A DNA stretch of 64,000 nt from Beroe ovata (GCA_946803715.1 CAMPET010000029.1:985-64984); one strand, 5' to 3'. Numbered from the stretch's first letter, positions 45,316-56,260 are shown. Translations and numbers: made by a program. The notes: a model not told the origin generated them from the letters alone.

Positions 45316-47905
45316 AGAAGTTTATCAAGAAGATTGTAGCAGATATCAAGTTTTCTGATGCTGGCCAGGGGCACAAGCTTAATGAGGAAGCCGCGCCGAG
45401 TGCCCAGCCACGCCCAGTTTCTGCACCTAGACGCGCTGCGCCATCTCAAGAGGCGCAAAGCGCGGGTGCCGCGGCTCTGGCTCGGATAGAGGCAGAGAAT
45501 AACAAGCTGAGTGGCGGGAGGAGAGCCCAGCAACTGGAGCTAAAGAGGCAGATGCAGCGTCAACAGAGTGAGGATAGGAATGTTGCTGTGGTCTCACCGA
45601 GACCCGAGCCGGAAATCATTCCACAACTTGGATTGAGAATGGTGTGCCCAATTTGCAGAACATCCGCTCCTAAACCAGACATTTCAACCCATTTTGAGAC
45701 TTGTTTAGAGAAGGTTTGTATACAACTTTCCGTCTGATAGAAATAGACATTAGACATTAAGCAAGATGGATTATCAAGCCAGTATTTGGTGCTGAACACC
45801 ACAATTTCAGCAACTGGATCTACAACCACTCGAAACGACCTGTACCATGATACACACGCTTAACAGTGGAGAGCTTCTCAGTAACGGCGTGAAAACTCTC
45901 GTTTTCTTCGTTAAGAATGTCGTCAACTCGCCAGATAAAGAAAAGTACAAGAAGATCCGAGTTAACAATGCTGGTGTCCAGAAGAAAGTCATGCCGCTTG
46001 TGGGTGGTGTTGAGTTCCTGGAACTCGCCGGATTCACCAGGATAACAGACGATACAGGTATTGCGGGGTTTATCAATTGAATGAGATCATGACCAAGTAC
46101 TGAATAGGGAAGAAACTCAGAAAAGTTCTATGCCTGGAAATATGACACGGAATTCTGTATCAGCCTATCAATGTAGGAAAAATAGGGTGCTGGTTCATCA
46201 TGCCATATGAAGAGTCTGAGCATAGGCGCATAGGTCATGGAATGTTATGAAGTGGTGTCAGCGGTGCGCGGTGACGAAGAGAGGTGTATACGTCATGGAA
46301 TGTTATGAAGTGGTGTCAGCGTAACGCAGTGACGAAGAGAGGTGTATACGTCATGGAATGCTGTGAAGTGGTGTCAGCGTAACGCAGTGACGTAAAGTGG
46401 TGTATACGTCATGGAATGTTATGTAGTGGTGTCAGCGGTACGCAATGACAAAGAGTGGTGAATTCGTCATAGAATGTTTTGAAGTGGTGTCAGCGGTTCG
46501 CAGTGACGTAGAGTGGTTTATACGTCATGGTATACAACATCTTATACAACATCTACTCGTTGTAATGGAGTACTGTGTGGGCACTCGTTGTCAAACACAA
46601 GGAAACATTTCCTGTAAACGAGACTAATAAAATCGACTTTGGTCAAGACAGAGTGGTTATGTGCCTAGCCTGGCGAACACGGTGGAGATCCTTGCTGTAC
46701 GGCATGTTAAACAAGGAATCGAAACCGTGGGGTTCCGTACAGACCACTCTGTCACAGAAGTTGATAGCCTAATCACATTTTGTAGTGGTGTCAGTGTAAC
46801 GCAGTGACGTTTAGTGGAGTATACGTCATGGAATAATATGTAGTGTCAGCGGTATACGGTGGCGAAAAGTGTTACAGCCTGTGGTGACTGGGGTGTCCAT
46901 TACAGCAAAACTGATCAGATTGTACAATGTGACGTGAGAATTTTCCACGGGCGCAACGATATCTGTACAAGATGGAACGCGCGACCGTTTTTTCGTTATG
47001 TTGAACTAGCTACATTCGGCACAATGAAGTGCAAGTTAGCGCCGCGCACGCGCGTTCTCAAAACTGCGTTGTGGATTGGAATATTTTGCTGTCCCATCAG
47101 CCATGAAATTATTATTTCCCTCGCTTCAGATGGTCAGGAGTACTTCATAATGTTGGACATGCCAGCACTGGAACACTTGACTCAATGTGTTGACACACTG
47201 GAATCATCCAAGAAAATAGCTCCCACATTAGACCGAGATGCCAAAGTGTTACAACCCTCGGCCGGATTGAAGAAATTCGACTTTTCGCCAGACTTCTATC
47301 GGGTGACGAAGGAGGACTTGTTATCAGAGCAGAAAAGGAGGTATTGGAATTCTCACGCGCCCCATTGCGCCAAAGCTTTGAACAACTGCGATTTTAGTTT
47401 TCATTTAATATCGTTGCACAGGGCTGAGGAGTCGGAACGGAGTGAAATGTTACGGACCAAGGCAACTCGAGACAGAGATGCAGGAATTGGAATGAGAATA
47501 TATCACTACACCGTCATCAGAGTTCGGTTCCCAGACGGCATCTACTTACAAGGTACTGTTACCAGTTAATTCACACAGAAATAGACACTGACAAACTCTA
47601 TTCCCTGACCTCCCTGATATCGTAGAACAACGTTCATCCAAAAACACGATTTAACTCCCCGTATCACAGGTACGTTCAGTGCTCACGATACTGTGGAGTC
47701 AGTGTTCAAGTTCGTGGAATCCTCACTCCGTCAACCCATCCAATTTTCCCTCGTGACTCCCGGCCTACCTCCCCTCTCTCGAGATACCACAATCCTGAAA
47801 GCTGCCGGTCTGGTTCCCACCGGAGTGCTCAACTTGTCCACTTCTCAGAAGTCGGAGTTTACTTTGCTGTCAGACGAGCTTGTTTGTAGAGTCGCGGATT
47901 TGTAA
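45312..47905 (+). CDS. UBXN6: UBXN6 (UBXD1), p97/VCP cofactor
   Basis: UBXN6 binds the p97/VCP ATPase through PUB and UBX domains and acts in endolysosomal sorting and ER-associated degradation. Five exons (45312-45713, 45811-46057, 47130-47340, 47422-47552, 47670-47905) join in frame to give 408 residues (human 441). The start MKKFIKKIVADIKFSDAG matches the conserved N-terminal p97-binding helix. CPIC...HFETC (about 113-131) is a zinc-finger-like C2HC pattern. The PUB domain lies in exons 2-3 and the UBX domain (RVRFPDGIYLQGTF onwards) in exons 4-5. Intron 2 (1.07 kb) holds a minisatellite and a mobile-element copy. Confidence 0.95.
46230..46530. repeat. 59-60 bp minisatellite in UBXN6 intron 2
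   Basis: About five copies of a unit containing GTCATGGAATGTTATGAAGT, GGTGTCAGCG and CAGTGACGAAGAG, with an isolated copy at about 46785-46865. The GTGTCAGC and TATGA words are shared with the ABCB8 intron repeat at 27050-27300. It is non-coding. Confidence 0.85.
46553..46779. mobile_element. 227 bp interspersed element, copy 1 (tRNA-SINE-like)
   Basis: This segment matches 54305-54531 over its full 227 bp with roughly 4-5% substitutions and no length difference, while the flanks are unrelated. On the minus strand it contains an A-box-like TGACAGAGTGG followed by a B-box-like GGTTTCGATTCC, as in tRNA-derived SINEs. This copy interrupts the minisatellite of UBXN6 intron 2. No open frame of note is present. 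Confidence 0.65.
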
Positions 47906-48243
47906 CTGTTGTGTAATTTTGTTCGTGTTTCAGACTCTGGGAATTGTTTGCTAAGGTTTTGGTAGTTGTAAGTGGTTTTTGAATCGGGTTGATGGCTTTT
48001 TTCTCGATATTTCTTTTTTAAACGAATATTCAATCGAATTATGTGTACGTTGGAGTGCGAAATGAGAATTTTCAGTATTTGTGTATATTTGAAGTTAACT
48101 TTGGATTTTGTTTAAATTAATTTTCTTTGATCAATGGAATGAATTATGTGATTTCTTCTTTAATGTTTTGAGTCCCATTCTGTTAGTCATTAAGAATATT
48201 TCGTATGGCAACGATCAGACTAACCAATATTCCTCATTATAGG

Positions 48244-48654
48244 ATGGGTAAGATCATAAAACCAGGTAAAGTGTGCCTGGTGTTGAATGGTCGAAATGCC
48301 GGGAGAAAAGCAGTGATCATCAAGAGTCAGGACGATGGAACCGGTGACAGGCCCTATGGACACGCTCTTGTGGTAGGGATCTCCAGATATCCCAAGAAAG
48401 TTACCAAATCTATGGGCAAAAAGAAACAGAACAAGAGGGGCAAGATAAAGCCTTTCGTGAAGGTTTACAACGCAAACCATCTCATGCCCACCAGATACCA
48501 GCTCGACTTGAATGTTGACAAGGACATTTTCAACAAGAACACGATCAAAGATCCCTCTCAGAAAAGGAAAGCCCTGACCATCGTGAAAACGAATCTCGAA
48601 GAGAAATATAAGTCCGGGAAATCTAGATGGTTCTTCCAGAAGCTTCGAATTTAA
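48244..48654 (+). CDS. RPL27: Ribosomal protein L27 (eL27)
   Basis: RPL27 is a component of the large cytosolic ribosomal subunit. A single coding exon of 136 residues equals the human length. It begins [20 protein letters not shown] and ends [12 protein letters not shown] chose this start over the in-frame upstream one at 48205 because homology begins here and because TTATAG immediately precedes it with one base between acceptor and ATG. The 136 bp between its stop and the RPS21 acceptor contain no AATAAA. Confidence 0.97.
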   Translation: MGKIIKPGKVCLVLNGRNAGRKAVIIKSQDDGTGDRPYGHALVVGISRYPKKVTKSMGKKKQNKRGKIKPFVKVYNANHLMPTRYQLDLNVDKDIFNKNTIKDPSQKRKALTIVKTNLEEKYKSGKSRWFFQKLRI

Positions 48655-48793
48655 ATTTCTGATTTTTATCTATCAAAGAGTGTTGTCCCTGTTTACAGTT
48701 TTCGATTTTGTGCTTCACAATTTTCATTTGGTTGGTTGATGTTTGAACTAGAACTTGACAAACGATCTCACGTATTTCTCTCACTGTAGGATC

Positions 48794-49042
48794 ATGCAGA
48801 ACGACAAGTTTGAGATTGTAGACCTGTACATCCCGAGGAAGTGCTCGATCACCAACAGGATCATCTCAGCCAAGGATCACGCCTCAGTTCAGATTAACAT
48901 CGGCGAGCTCGATGAGAATGGTACGCTCACCGGCAAGAACTTCACATTCGCCAGCTGCGGCTTCGTGAGAGAGATGGGTGAGGCAGATGATTCCTTCAAC
49001 AAACTCTGTTCAGATCACAAAATCCTCAACTTCAACAACTAA
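48794..49042 (+). CDS. RPS21: Ribosomal protein S21 (eS21)
   Basis: RPS21 is a component of the small cytosolic ribosomal subunit. A single coding exon of 82 residues (human 83) starts MQNDKFEIVDLYIPRKCS and contains SNRII-like TNRIISAKDHASVQINIGE. A splice acceptor (TCACTGTAG) ends four bases before the ATG. The gene starts 139 bp after the RPL27 stop, and the NAXE exon acceptor lies 108 bp after its own stop. This leaves very little room for independent promoters and 3' ends. Confidence 0.97.
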   Translation: MQNDKFEIVDLYIPRKCSITNRIISAKDHASVQINIGELDENGTLTGKNFTFASCGFVREMGEADDSFNKLCSDHKILNFNN

Positions 49043-49226
49043 ACGAGGCGGCGTGGAGGATACAGAGTATGGACCCACTGCCACCGAGGATCCATTAGTG
49101 ATATATCAATCGATTATATTACTTTTATTCCATTGAAATGGTTGTCTTCAGTTGTCCCTCCTCAAGCTCATAACGCAATTTGAAACTATTCCACCCTATC
49201 TAATCGCTGTTACTGTCTTAGGATGC

Positions 49227-52110
49227 ATGGTATGGTATAGGAATGTAGTTCTGGTGTTAATGACAGCTGCCTTGGTCACACATTTTCTCCGAAAGTCGTG
49301 TTGGAGGTTTGGGTTTGCAACCATGTCCTCGCATCCTGTCTCCTACTTAGGTCAGAGACAGGCACAGCTGATAGATCAAGAACTTTTCAATGATTACCAG
49401 TTCTCTATTGACCAACTTATGGAGTTAGCAGGTAATTAATACAGTCGGAGGTAACTAACAGCGATTTTAAACGGGGGAATGTTTCAAATTGCGTTACATA
49501 GAGCGGATGTTCAAATTCGATTTCAAATTCATAGTCGATCTACCTCATTTGACGCATGAAAACAGTCTCGTGAACAATTACTGAAAGGGATGATTTAGGC
49601 CAATAATTAACATTAATTTCAAATCGATGAAAACAGCTGAGGTACATGTTCACGCTTTAACTCGACCACAAACCCCCTCCACCACATCGACGATGAGTTT
49701 GGGGTTGTGAGTGTTGCACAAGTTGCTGACTCTGAACGTGTACTTGGTGACGTAAGGGTGGTCCTGCATACGATAACACTCCCTGTAGAACGTACTCAGG
49801 ACATCTTTGTTGCACTGCGGGTCTCCTATTTTCTGCCTCCTCTCGTCCCCTCCCACCCGTGTAGCTGTACCCACATACTCCCCCACGACTGCTCCCACAA
49901 TCTGATCTATCGTCCCTCTAACTTCCTCTTCCTTCTTCTCATGATACTCTATTTCTCGATCCACGTTGGCGTTCTGTCGCTCTCTTCTCCGTTTTAGAGT
50001 CTCCACAAACACATCCTGGGCGGGGACCGCATCTTTTGGACGGCTCAAGATGGGGATGGGCTCTACGTTTCCATTTGGGTGGCCGAAAAACGCCGAGAGT
50101 TTATCCTGGTAGATGTTGATAAGGTCACCGAATACTGAAGGGTGACTTTCAGTGGTCATTTCCTTCACTATTTGGTACTGTTCGGCAACCGTTTCCTTGT
50201 AAAGTCTGGGGTAAATCTGTTCAGTGTTATTCATCCAGTTGAGACTCCAACAGTCCCCCAGGTAAACTCCAATATCGTCGTCGAACACACATGCATATGA
50301 TGACTCCTCTGCATTAGCTGCTGTCAAAGCTGTCACGTTGAGGAAGGGTGACAGGTCCTCGAACATTGACCCGGAGAAACACGCCTCCACATACCAGAGC
50401 ATCTGGTTGTACTTCCTCGTATCGTGCATGTGGTGTAGGGTGCGGTTCAGGTCCACCAGATGGAGCTCGTCATCGGGGAATGCCAGGACACCCGTATCAC
50501 CATGATCCACAAAGTTGACAAATACATTGTCCCGGGGTCCACTGGCAAGGGTTTTCCTGCTCCCCACATGCATCCTCTCTCCTCGGAGTATCTTGAGGAA
50601 GTTTTGCGGAGTAACATCCTCCCCCATGTAATCTATCATCGTACCCTCGTATACATCAGTCCCGTGAAGAGCGTTGATAATCGTTCCCGGGTACTTGTTC
50701 TCCTCGTTGAACGCAATGTCGTTGTACATCATCACGATGATCTGAGATTGGGGCACGTTGTGGTGTTTTGTCAGGAATTTGTACAGGTGACACACATCCG
50801 CCTGGTGTCTGTAGTTCATCCAGGAAGCCGAACCAGCCACTAGAACCACCCAGAGCTTACCATGTCGCTCTTCCGTCTCGGCTTTAGCTCTGCTAAACAG
50901 GGTCTTAAATCGCGATGTTCCTAGTCCATCTGCAGCCAGGAACAGCACAACTATGAAGATGAGTACTCGATTCATAACGGTGAAAGTAAATCGGGGTGAA
51001 TGTTTTGATGTGGGGGGGGGCTGTTTTATTGAATCCTGTGATCCCCCGTTATTACATTATCTCCAGGGTTTCCGATTACATATGCTACTCAAAGTCAAAC
51101 CCCGATAATCCGATATTGGGTGTCACTCGATCAACGTCCCAGAACATAACATGGCTCAACGTGGTTGTTTGGCTTTAAATTTTCCCGTCACGAGAATAAA
51201 CTCATCTTAAGTGATCCAATTCTACCTCCTCCACTTTCGACAGGTCTGGCTGTGGCAACTGCAGTACAGAAGTCGTATTCTGCCGAGCTAGGGAAGGTCC
51301 TGGTGGTATGTGGTCCAGGGAATAACGGCGGAGATGGGCTGGTTGCAGCCAGACACCTAGCTCTGTTCGGTTTCACACCCTCAGTGGTGTATCCGAAACA
51401 ACCAAACAAGCACCCCTTCACACCACTCATACGGCAGGTGGGTGGAGTACTTGTGACTTGTTCATCATGAAGGTCCGTCCCCCCAAATCAGAATGCCTCT
51501 ATGTTCCATCTTAGTCTGACTGAAAATCTGTATCTTTCCCTCACGGGAAAGAGAGATTACTGACATTTATTCACCCGTGACACCCTCGTGACACCCCAGT
51601 ACAACAGTAACATCCCACTACCCAGATTCACGGTATGGGTATTCCAGTCACCACAGAGCTCCCTGACGACTTGTCTCCCTACACGTGCATTGTGGACGCT
51701 GTGTTCGGCTTCAGTTTCCAAGGCTCCATCAGAGCTCCCTTCCACACAATAATTCCAGCTCTGGCTAACACGTCAGTTCCTGTAGCGAGTGTCGATGTTC
51801 CTTCTGGTACGACATGTTTCAATTTTCCTGCTCTTCCTCAAATCTTAAATCCCGGATGGGACTGTAGACAATTCCCTGGATTCACTGTCATTCCTCCTCT
51901 CCAACAGGTTGGGACGTGGAGGGGGGTTGTCCGCCGGACGGGCTTCAACCCGACATCCTGGTGTCATTGACAGCCCCGAAACTGTGTGCCAAGCACTTCA
52001 CTGGTCGACACCACTGGTTGGGTGGCAGGTTTGTTCCGCCAGACCTCGCTCTGAAACATGATCTACAGTTACCAGAGTACCCTGGTTGTGAGCAAGTTGT
52101 CCTCATATGA
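49227..52110 (+). CDS. NAXE: NAD(P)HX epimerase
   Basis: NAXE interconverts R and S forms of hydrated NAD(P)H as part of metabolite repair, usually in mitochondria. Exons 49227-49431, 51244-51437, 51626-51806 and 51908-52110 join in frame to give 260 residues if the first ATG is used (human 288). Conserved features are [19 protein letters not shown], the nucleotide-binding [43 protein letters not shown], and LTAPK with the C-terminal GGRFVPP. The N-terminal 30 residues are hydrophobic and basic, a possible targeting signal; M33 is a second start. The exon begins after an acceptor at 49150-49151. Intron 1 (1.8 kb) contains a complete antisense legumain gene. Confidence 0.95.
49650..50975 (-). 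CDS. LGMN: Legumain (asparaginyl endopeptidase, family C13)
   Basis: Legumain is a lysosomal cysteine protease cleaving after Asn. One exon codes for 441 residues (human 433). Residues 1-18 form a signal peptide. Catalytic residues are H158 (NFVDHGDTG) and C199 (YVEACFSGS), and the substrate-pocket Arg lies in [10 protein letters not shown] (R56). GTDVYEG and [15 protein letters not shown] are highly conserved. A C-terminal prodomain has paired cysteines. The residue after the catalytic Cys is Phe, where human legumain has Glu. The gene is intronless and lies entirely in NAXE intron 1 on the opposite strand. Confidence 0.95.
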   Translation of the reverse strand: MNRVLIFIVVLFLAADGLGTSRFKTLFSRAKAETEERHGKLWVVLVAGSASWMNYRHQADVCHLYKFLTKHHNVPQSQIIVMMYNDIAFNEENKYPGTIINALHGTDVYEGTMIDYMGEDVTPQNFLKILRGERMHVGSRKTLASGPRDNVFVNFVDHGDTGVLAFPDDELHLVDLNRTLHHMHDTRKYNQMLWYVEACFSGSMFEDLSPFLNVTALTAANAEESSYACVFDDDIGVYLGDCWSLNWMNNTEQIYPRLYKETVAEQYQIVKEMTTESHPSVFGDLINIYQDKLSAFFGHPNGNVEPIPILSRPKDAVPAQDVFVETLKRRRERQNANVDREIEYHEKKEEEVRGTIDQIVGAVVGEYVGTATRVGGDERRQKIGDPQCNKDVLSTFYRECYRMQDHPYVTKYTFRVSNLCNTHNPKLIVDVVEGVCGRVKA

Positions 52111-52401
52111 GGAGATGGAGAGATATGAGGTTTGATGAGGGCAACATTGAGGAGAAGGAGAAACGGTTCAGAACATTGTCATTTCCTTCGAATACGAAAT
52201 CAATCAGACTGCTACTATTGTTCCATGTTTGATGTTTCGGTGAAGTATCGTCAGAAGTAGATGGTCATTCTCAAGAAGAAAAGCCAGAAAAGGAAAACAC
52301 TGTCACAGGAGAATGATAGATTAGAAAACTACATAGCTTGAGAATATGAATCAAGGAAAAGCCAATTCAGAGCAATTTAACATTTTATTATCGTGGTTAC
52401 A

Positions 52402-52737
52402 TCACCTATCTTCTACATTACAACACTTTCCAACGAGACTAGTGCTACAAAGCTTTATCCCATATGGTGGAACATCATCAGTCTTATCAACCAGTGTCTG
52501 TGTCTCCTCGATAACATGATCACTACACTCTCCCATGTTCTCACTCTCTGACGCCTTGTCACCCTCTTGAGACACATCTGTCACATCGTCACTATGGGAT
52601 TTGAAGTGTGGTGTTGCACACAAGCAACATCCTGAGCAACACAAACACAAGTACACCAATATCCCGAGGAATGTAGCGCATATCAATCCAATACACACGT
52701 ACACCAGCATGAATGATGATGTCGCGTGCATTGTCAC
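52402..52737 (-). CDS. Small single-pass membrane protein with Cys-rich juxtamembrane segment
   Basis: A 111-residue open frame begins with a short N-terminus, then one transmembrane segment (about 9-31) that merges into CLCCSGCCLC, a cysteine cluster typical of palmitoylated juxtamembrane sites. The remaining 65 residues are acidic, rich in Ser, Asp and Glu. No family is recognised. Support is moderate: the composition is membrane-protein-like, and the start lies 120 bp from the separase start in the opposite direction, as in divergent promoters. It converges with NAXE on its other side. Confidence 0.5.
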   Translation of the reverse strand: MTMHATSSFMLVYVCIGLICATFLGILVYLCLCCSGCCLCATPHFKSHSDDVTDVSQEGDKASESENMGECSDHVIEETQTLVDKTDDVPPYGIKLCSTSLVGKCCNVEDR

Positions 52738-52857
52738 GCGTTACCTCGTCACGTGTTCATCACTTCAATCATTCCTTATATGGCATAATCATTTTGCGAT
52801 ACTTTTTGTTGACATTTCCCTCTGGTTCATAGAATGTGAAGGTTAGCAGAATCCCGG
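52738..52857. promoter_or_regulatory. Probable bidirectional promoter of the small membrane protein and separase
   Basis: Only 120 bp lie between the two divergent start codons. The sequence has ACGCGTTACCTCGTCACGTG, which includes a CACGTG E-box (52749-52754), and no TATA box. Its role is inferred from position. Confidence 0.4.
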
Positions 52858-55800
52858 ATGGGCAGCTTGAAGTGGGAGGTTGTCAAGAAGGAGTTCGATG
52901 GAGCAGACGACAAGCTAGAATATGTGAAGGTTAGTTTCGACCCTGATAGTTGACATATGAATCTAATCTTGAAGTTTAAGAGCTGAATTAGTACAAAAAT
53001 CTCGCCAAAACAGTGCTCGACTTCTTAGAACTAGATAAGCTGTATTAGAACAAATGACGACAAGATTTAATGGGTGTGGCCAGACAATCGACGTAATATG
53101 TTTCACGACGATTCAATCATCAGAGAAGTTATAGAATTTGGGAGATACAGCTTCTTATCTGTTGCTCCTTCGTAAACACATCGTCATAGCAAGATCGCTG
53201 TTAACTGAAAGTTACAGTGGCTGTATCTCTAAAATCCTATAACAGTCCACACTCATAAAAACCTGTTGTTATTTGTTCCATTATTCAAGTGAAAGCACGC
53301 TTCAAGTGAAATCTTAAATCTCAAAGGCCGGAAGAGAGCATGAAAAGCAGCTCTGTACGTTAATTGATGTGATACACAGGATAGAGAACTCGACAAATGA
53401 TCAAATAACTACTTCTCGGCTAGTAGGTACAATACAATTGCCTGACGAAAGAGTGACGCATGTTACCATGACATGTTACCATAGCAATGTGTATTGTGTA
53501 TCCATTGGTGATTGGCGATAATATCACTTGGCTAAAGTACAATGACACCCAATGACATGTTTATAGTAGTTGGGTCTATTGTTGATTGGTTTACTTCTTG
53601 TCCGTCACTGAGCAATCATAGTAATAGTACAATTAAAGCAACGAAGAAGAAGTTTCTGCTACTGAAGCACATGATACGAACCAAATATCAGCGTGTATAC
53701 TGCACTAAGGCGGAGCGTTTAGTATGATATGCATATGGTATAGCTTCCCTCCATGTATTCAGTAATTTACAGAGAAAAACATACGTATCCTGTTTTCAAA
53801 CTGTACGAGCAGAGATGTCCGAGTTGAATAAGTAGAAGTATGCGAGACGCCACTACCCTGTTTTCATGTCATGCAGTCATGTGTGTGCGCTCTCTTCAGG
53901 ACAAGTTCGGGAAATACGAAGCGGGCTCGAAGTACGCAGCTGCGTTTTGTTACCTTGGTAACCATCTTATCAAGCATGTGCTAGACTGTTTGGCTAAGAG
54001 TGAACACGCAGATGTGGAGGCCCTCACCTTGTCTGTACTTGAGGTAAGATTAAGAACTTGATCAGGCGACCACTGATTGTCGATCACTAGATCTGTCGAC
54101 CACCATTTATCTCGTGATAGTTGTGTGTTCGTTCATTTGTACTCGGGAATAATGATGGACCAGATTCTATTCTGTACGATGTTCTCATGGTTTATCACAC
54201 CACAGGTGCACAGCGTTCTCAGCTCAGAGGAATCTGTGTTGAAGTTTGTTGCACAGATAACACCCCATCTTATACAGGCCCTCTCGAAGTCAACGGGTAA
54301 GTTACTACTCGTTGTAATGGAGTACTGTGTAGGCACTCGTTGTCAAACACAAGGAAACATTTCCTGTACACGAGACTTATAAAATCGACTTTGGTCAAGA
54401 TAGAGTGGTCATGTACCTAGCCTGGCGAACACGGTGGAGATCCTTGCTGTACGGCATGTTAAACAAGGAATCGAAACCGTGGGGTTCCGTACAGACCACT
54501 CTGTCACAGAAGTTGATAGCCTAATCACATTACTATCAATTGCGCTGGGATATGACCTCTGGGTGAATTTAATGATTGTTAATCGTTGCCAGGTGTCAAG
54601 GCAGCCACGTGTTTGTGTGAGGTAGCGGAAACACTCCACCCAGTCATTGCTAGCTCGGGTAAACAGTCGACAAACAACGCTACAGTGGGGAACATCTTCA
54701 AAACCCTACAGAAACACGTGAGCTACCTACGCTGAATGAGATGGGGTTATGTAGAAAGTGGAGTTTATGAAGGAGCAGCGGTTTGAAATCACGTGATACA
54801 TCCTTTGGGTAGTGGAATAACCCTTCTACTCTGTTCAAAATTTGACACATTTCGCTTACTCCCGAGAACATCCATCACCCTGCACGAGGTGAAAAACTAC
54901 TTGTGTTGCTGATCGAACTCGTTATACAAACTTGTGTTACACCACAATGAACTATTTACTGGCTGCTGACGACTGTTTTAGTCGATCAACTGACAACTTG
55001 ATCTATGTTTCTCGAAATGACTCTCAACAAGCTGCGTACAATAAAATCAAATATAGAATTCATCATATACCCAGACAAGCTTGTGAGTGTGTGTGTGTGT
55101 GTGTGTGTGTTTGTGTGTGTTTGTGACTGTCTGTGTGTCTGCGTATATCTGTGAGTGTGTGTCTGTGCGTGGATCTGTGTCAGCGTGTGTTTGCGTGAGT
55201 GTGCTTGTATATCATGCCTGTGCGTGTCTACTGTCTGTGTGTGCCTAAATATGCGTCTGTGTGCTTGTGGGCACCATTACCAAGACTATAACAAGCAGTA
55301 AAGACCAACGTATAATGAGTTAATGAAAGTGGATCTCGCATTGTTATGTGAGTGTATTTTCAATGGTGTGTACAAGTGGTTAGTTCATTATATATGCTTG
55401 CAGTGTACATGACTGTGCATGCATTGTAATGGCTACTCCGAAGAGTAAAAGTCACGATAACACGTGATGATGCTGCTCGTCGTGCATAATAATACTCGTC
55501 AATATAATACATGATGATTCATGATACATGATGATTCATGATACATGATGATTCATGATACATGATGATTCATGATGCACGTGCCTGTTGAGGCAAGACG
55601 CGCACAAGTCCTATATCTTATATGGGGGGAGGGGGGGTAATTGCAAATTATTTCCAAGGGGTTTGTACTTACAAAATTGCCCTAATTTTTTATTCTTCTT
55701 GTTCTAGTTTTCATTGGTAGAAAACTGGGAAGATTCGAATTTACTGTTAGTGTGTAGTATTGATCAGTCACATGTATAAAGTAGTAAGTATAAAGTAGCA

Positions 55801-56225
55801 TGGCTCCAACCTAACAATGAGTTTCTTCAGAAGGATGTACGATTGAAATTTCGTCTGTTTGTCGCCATCATACCCTATCTGCCACTCTGTACTAGCACGA
55901 AGCTCTTCTCCACTTTGCCGACCAACTGCCTACTCCTCATCAGAGACACCGACCCTGATACCAGATTACACTACAATGACAGGTTCATGTGTAACAGCAA
56001 TTGAGATGAAAATGTCCCAATTTCCTGGTCTAGCAATATCTGTATAATGTGACGACACAATATTCAGATTATGGGAGTTTGTGGAGTGGTCACTGGCTGA
56101 GAATATCACATCCCGCTTACCAGATCTCATCTTTCAACTGATACAGTTCAGTGAGTGTAAACCACGAGGTCGCGCGTGGATATGTTGAATCTTCTGCCAT
56201 CTGTGTGTGTGTGTGTGTGAGTGTG

Positions 56226-56260
<35 letters not shown>

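Noticed and set aside
46445-46772. Possible gene fragments in the UBXN6 intron
   Set aside because: They coincide with the minisatellite and the 227 bp mobile element, and the same sequence lies in a separase intron.
46859-47129. Open upstream extension of the third UBXN6 exon
   Set aside because: Homology starts after the CAG at 47127-47129, and the upstream part is intron that happens to be open.
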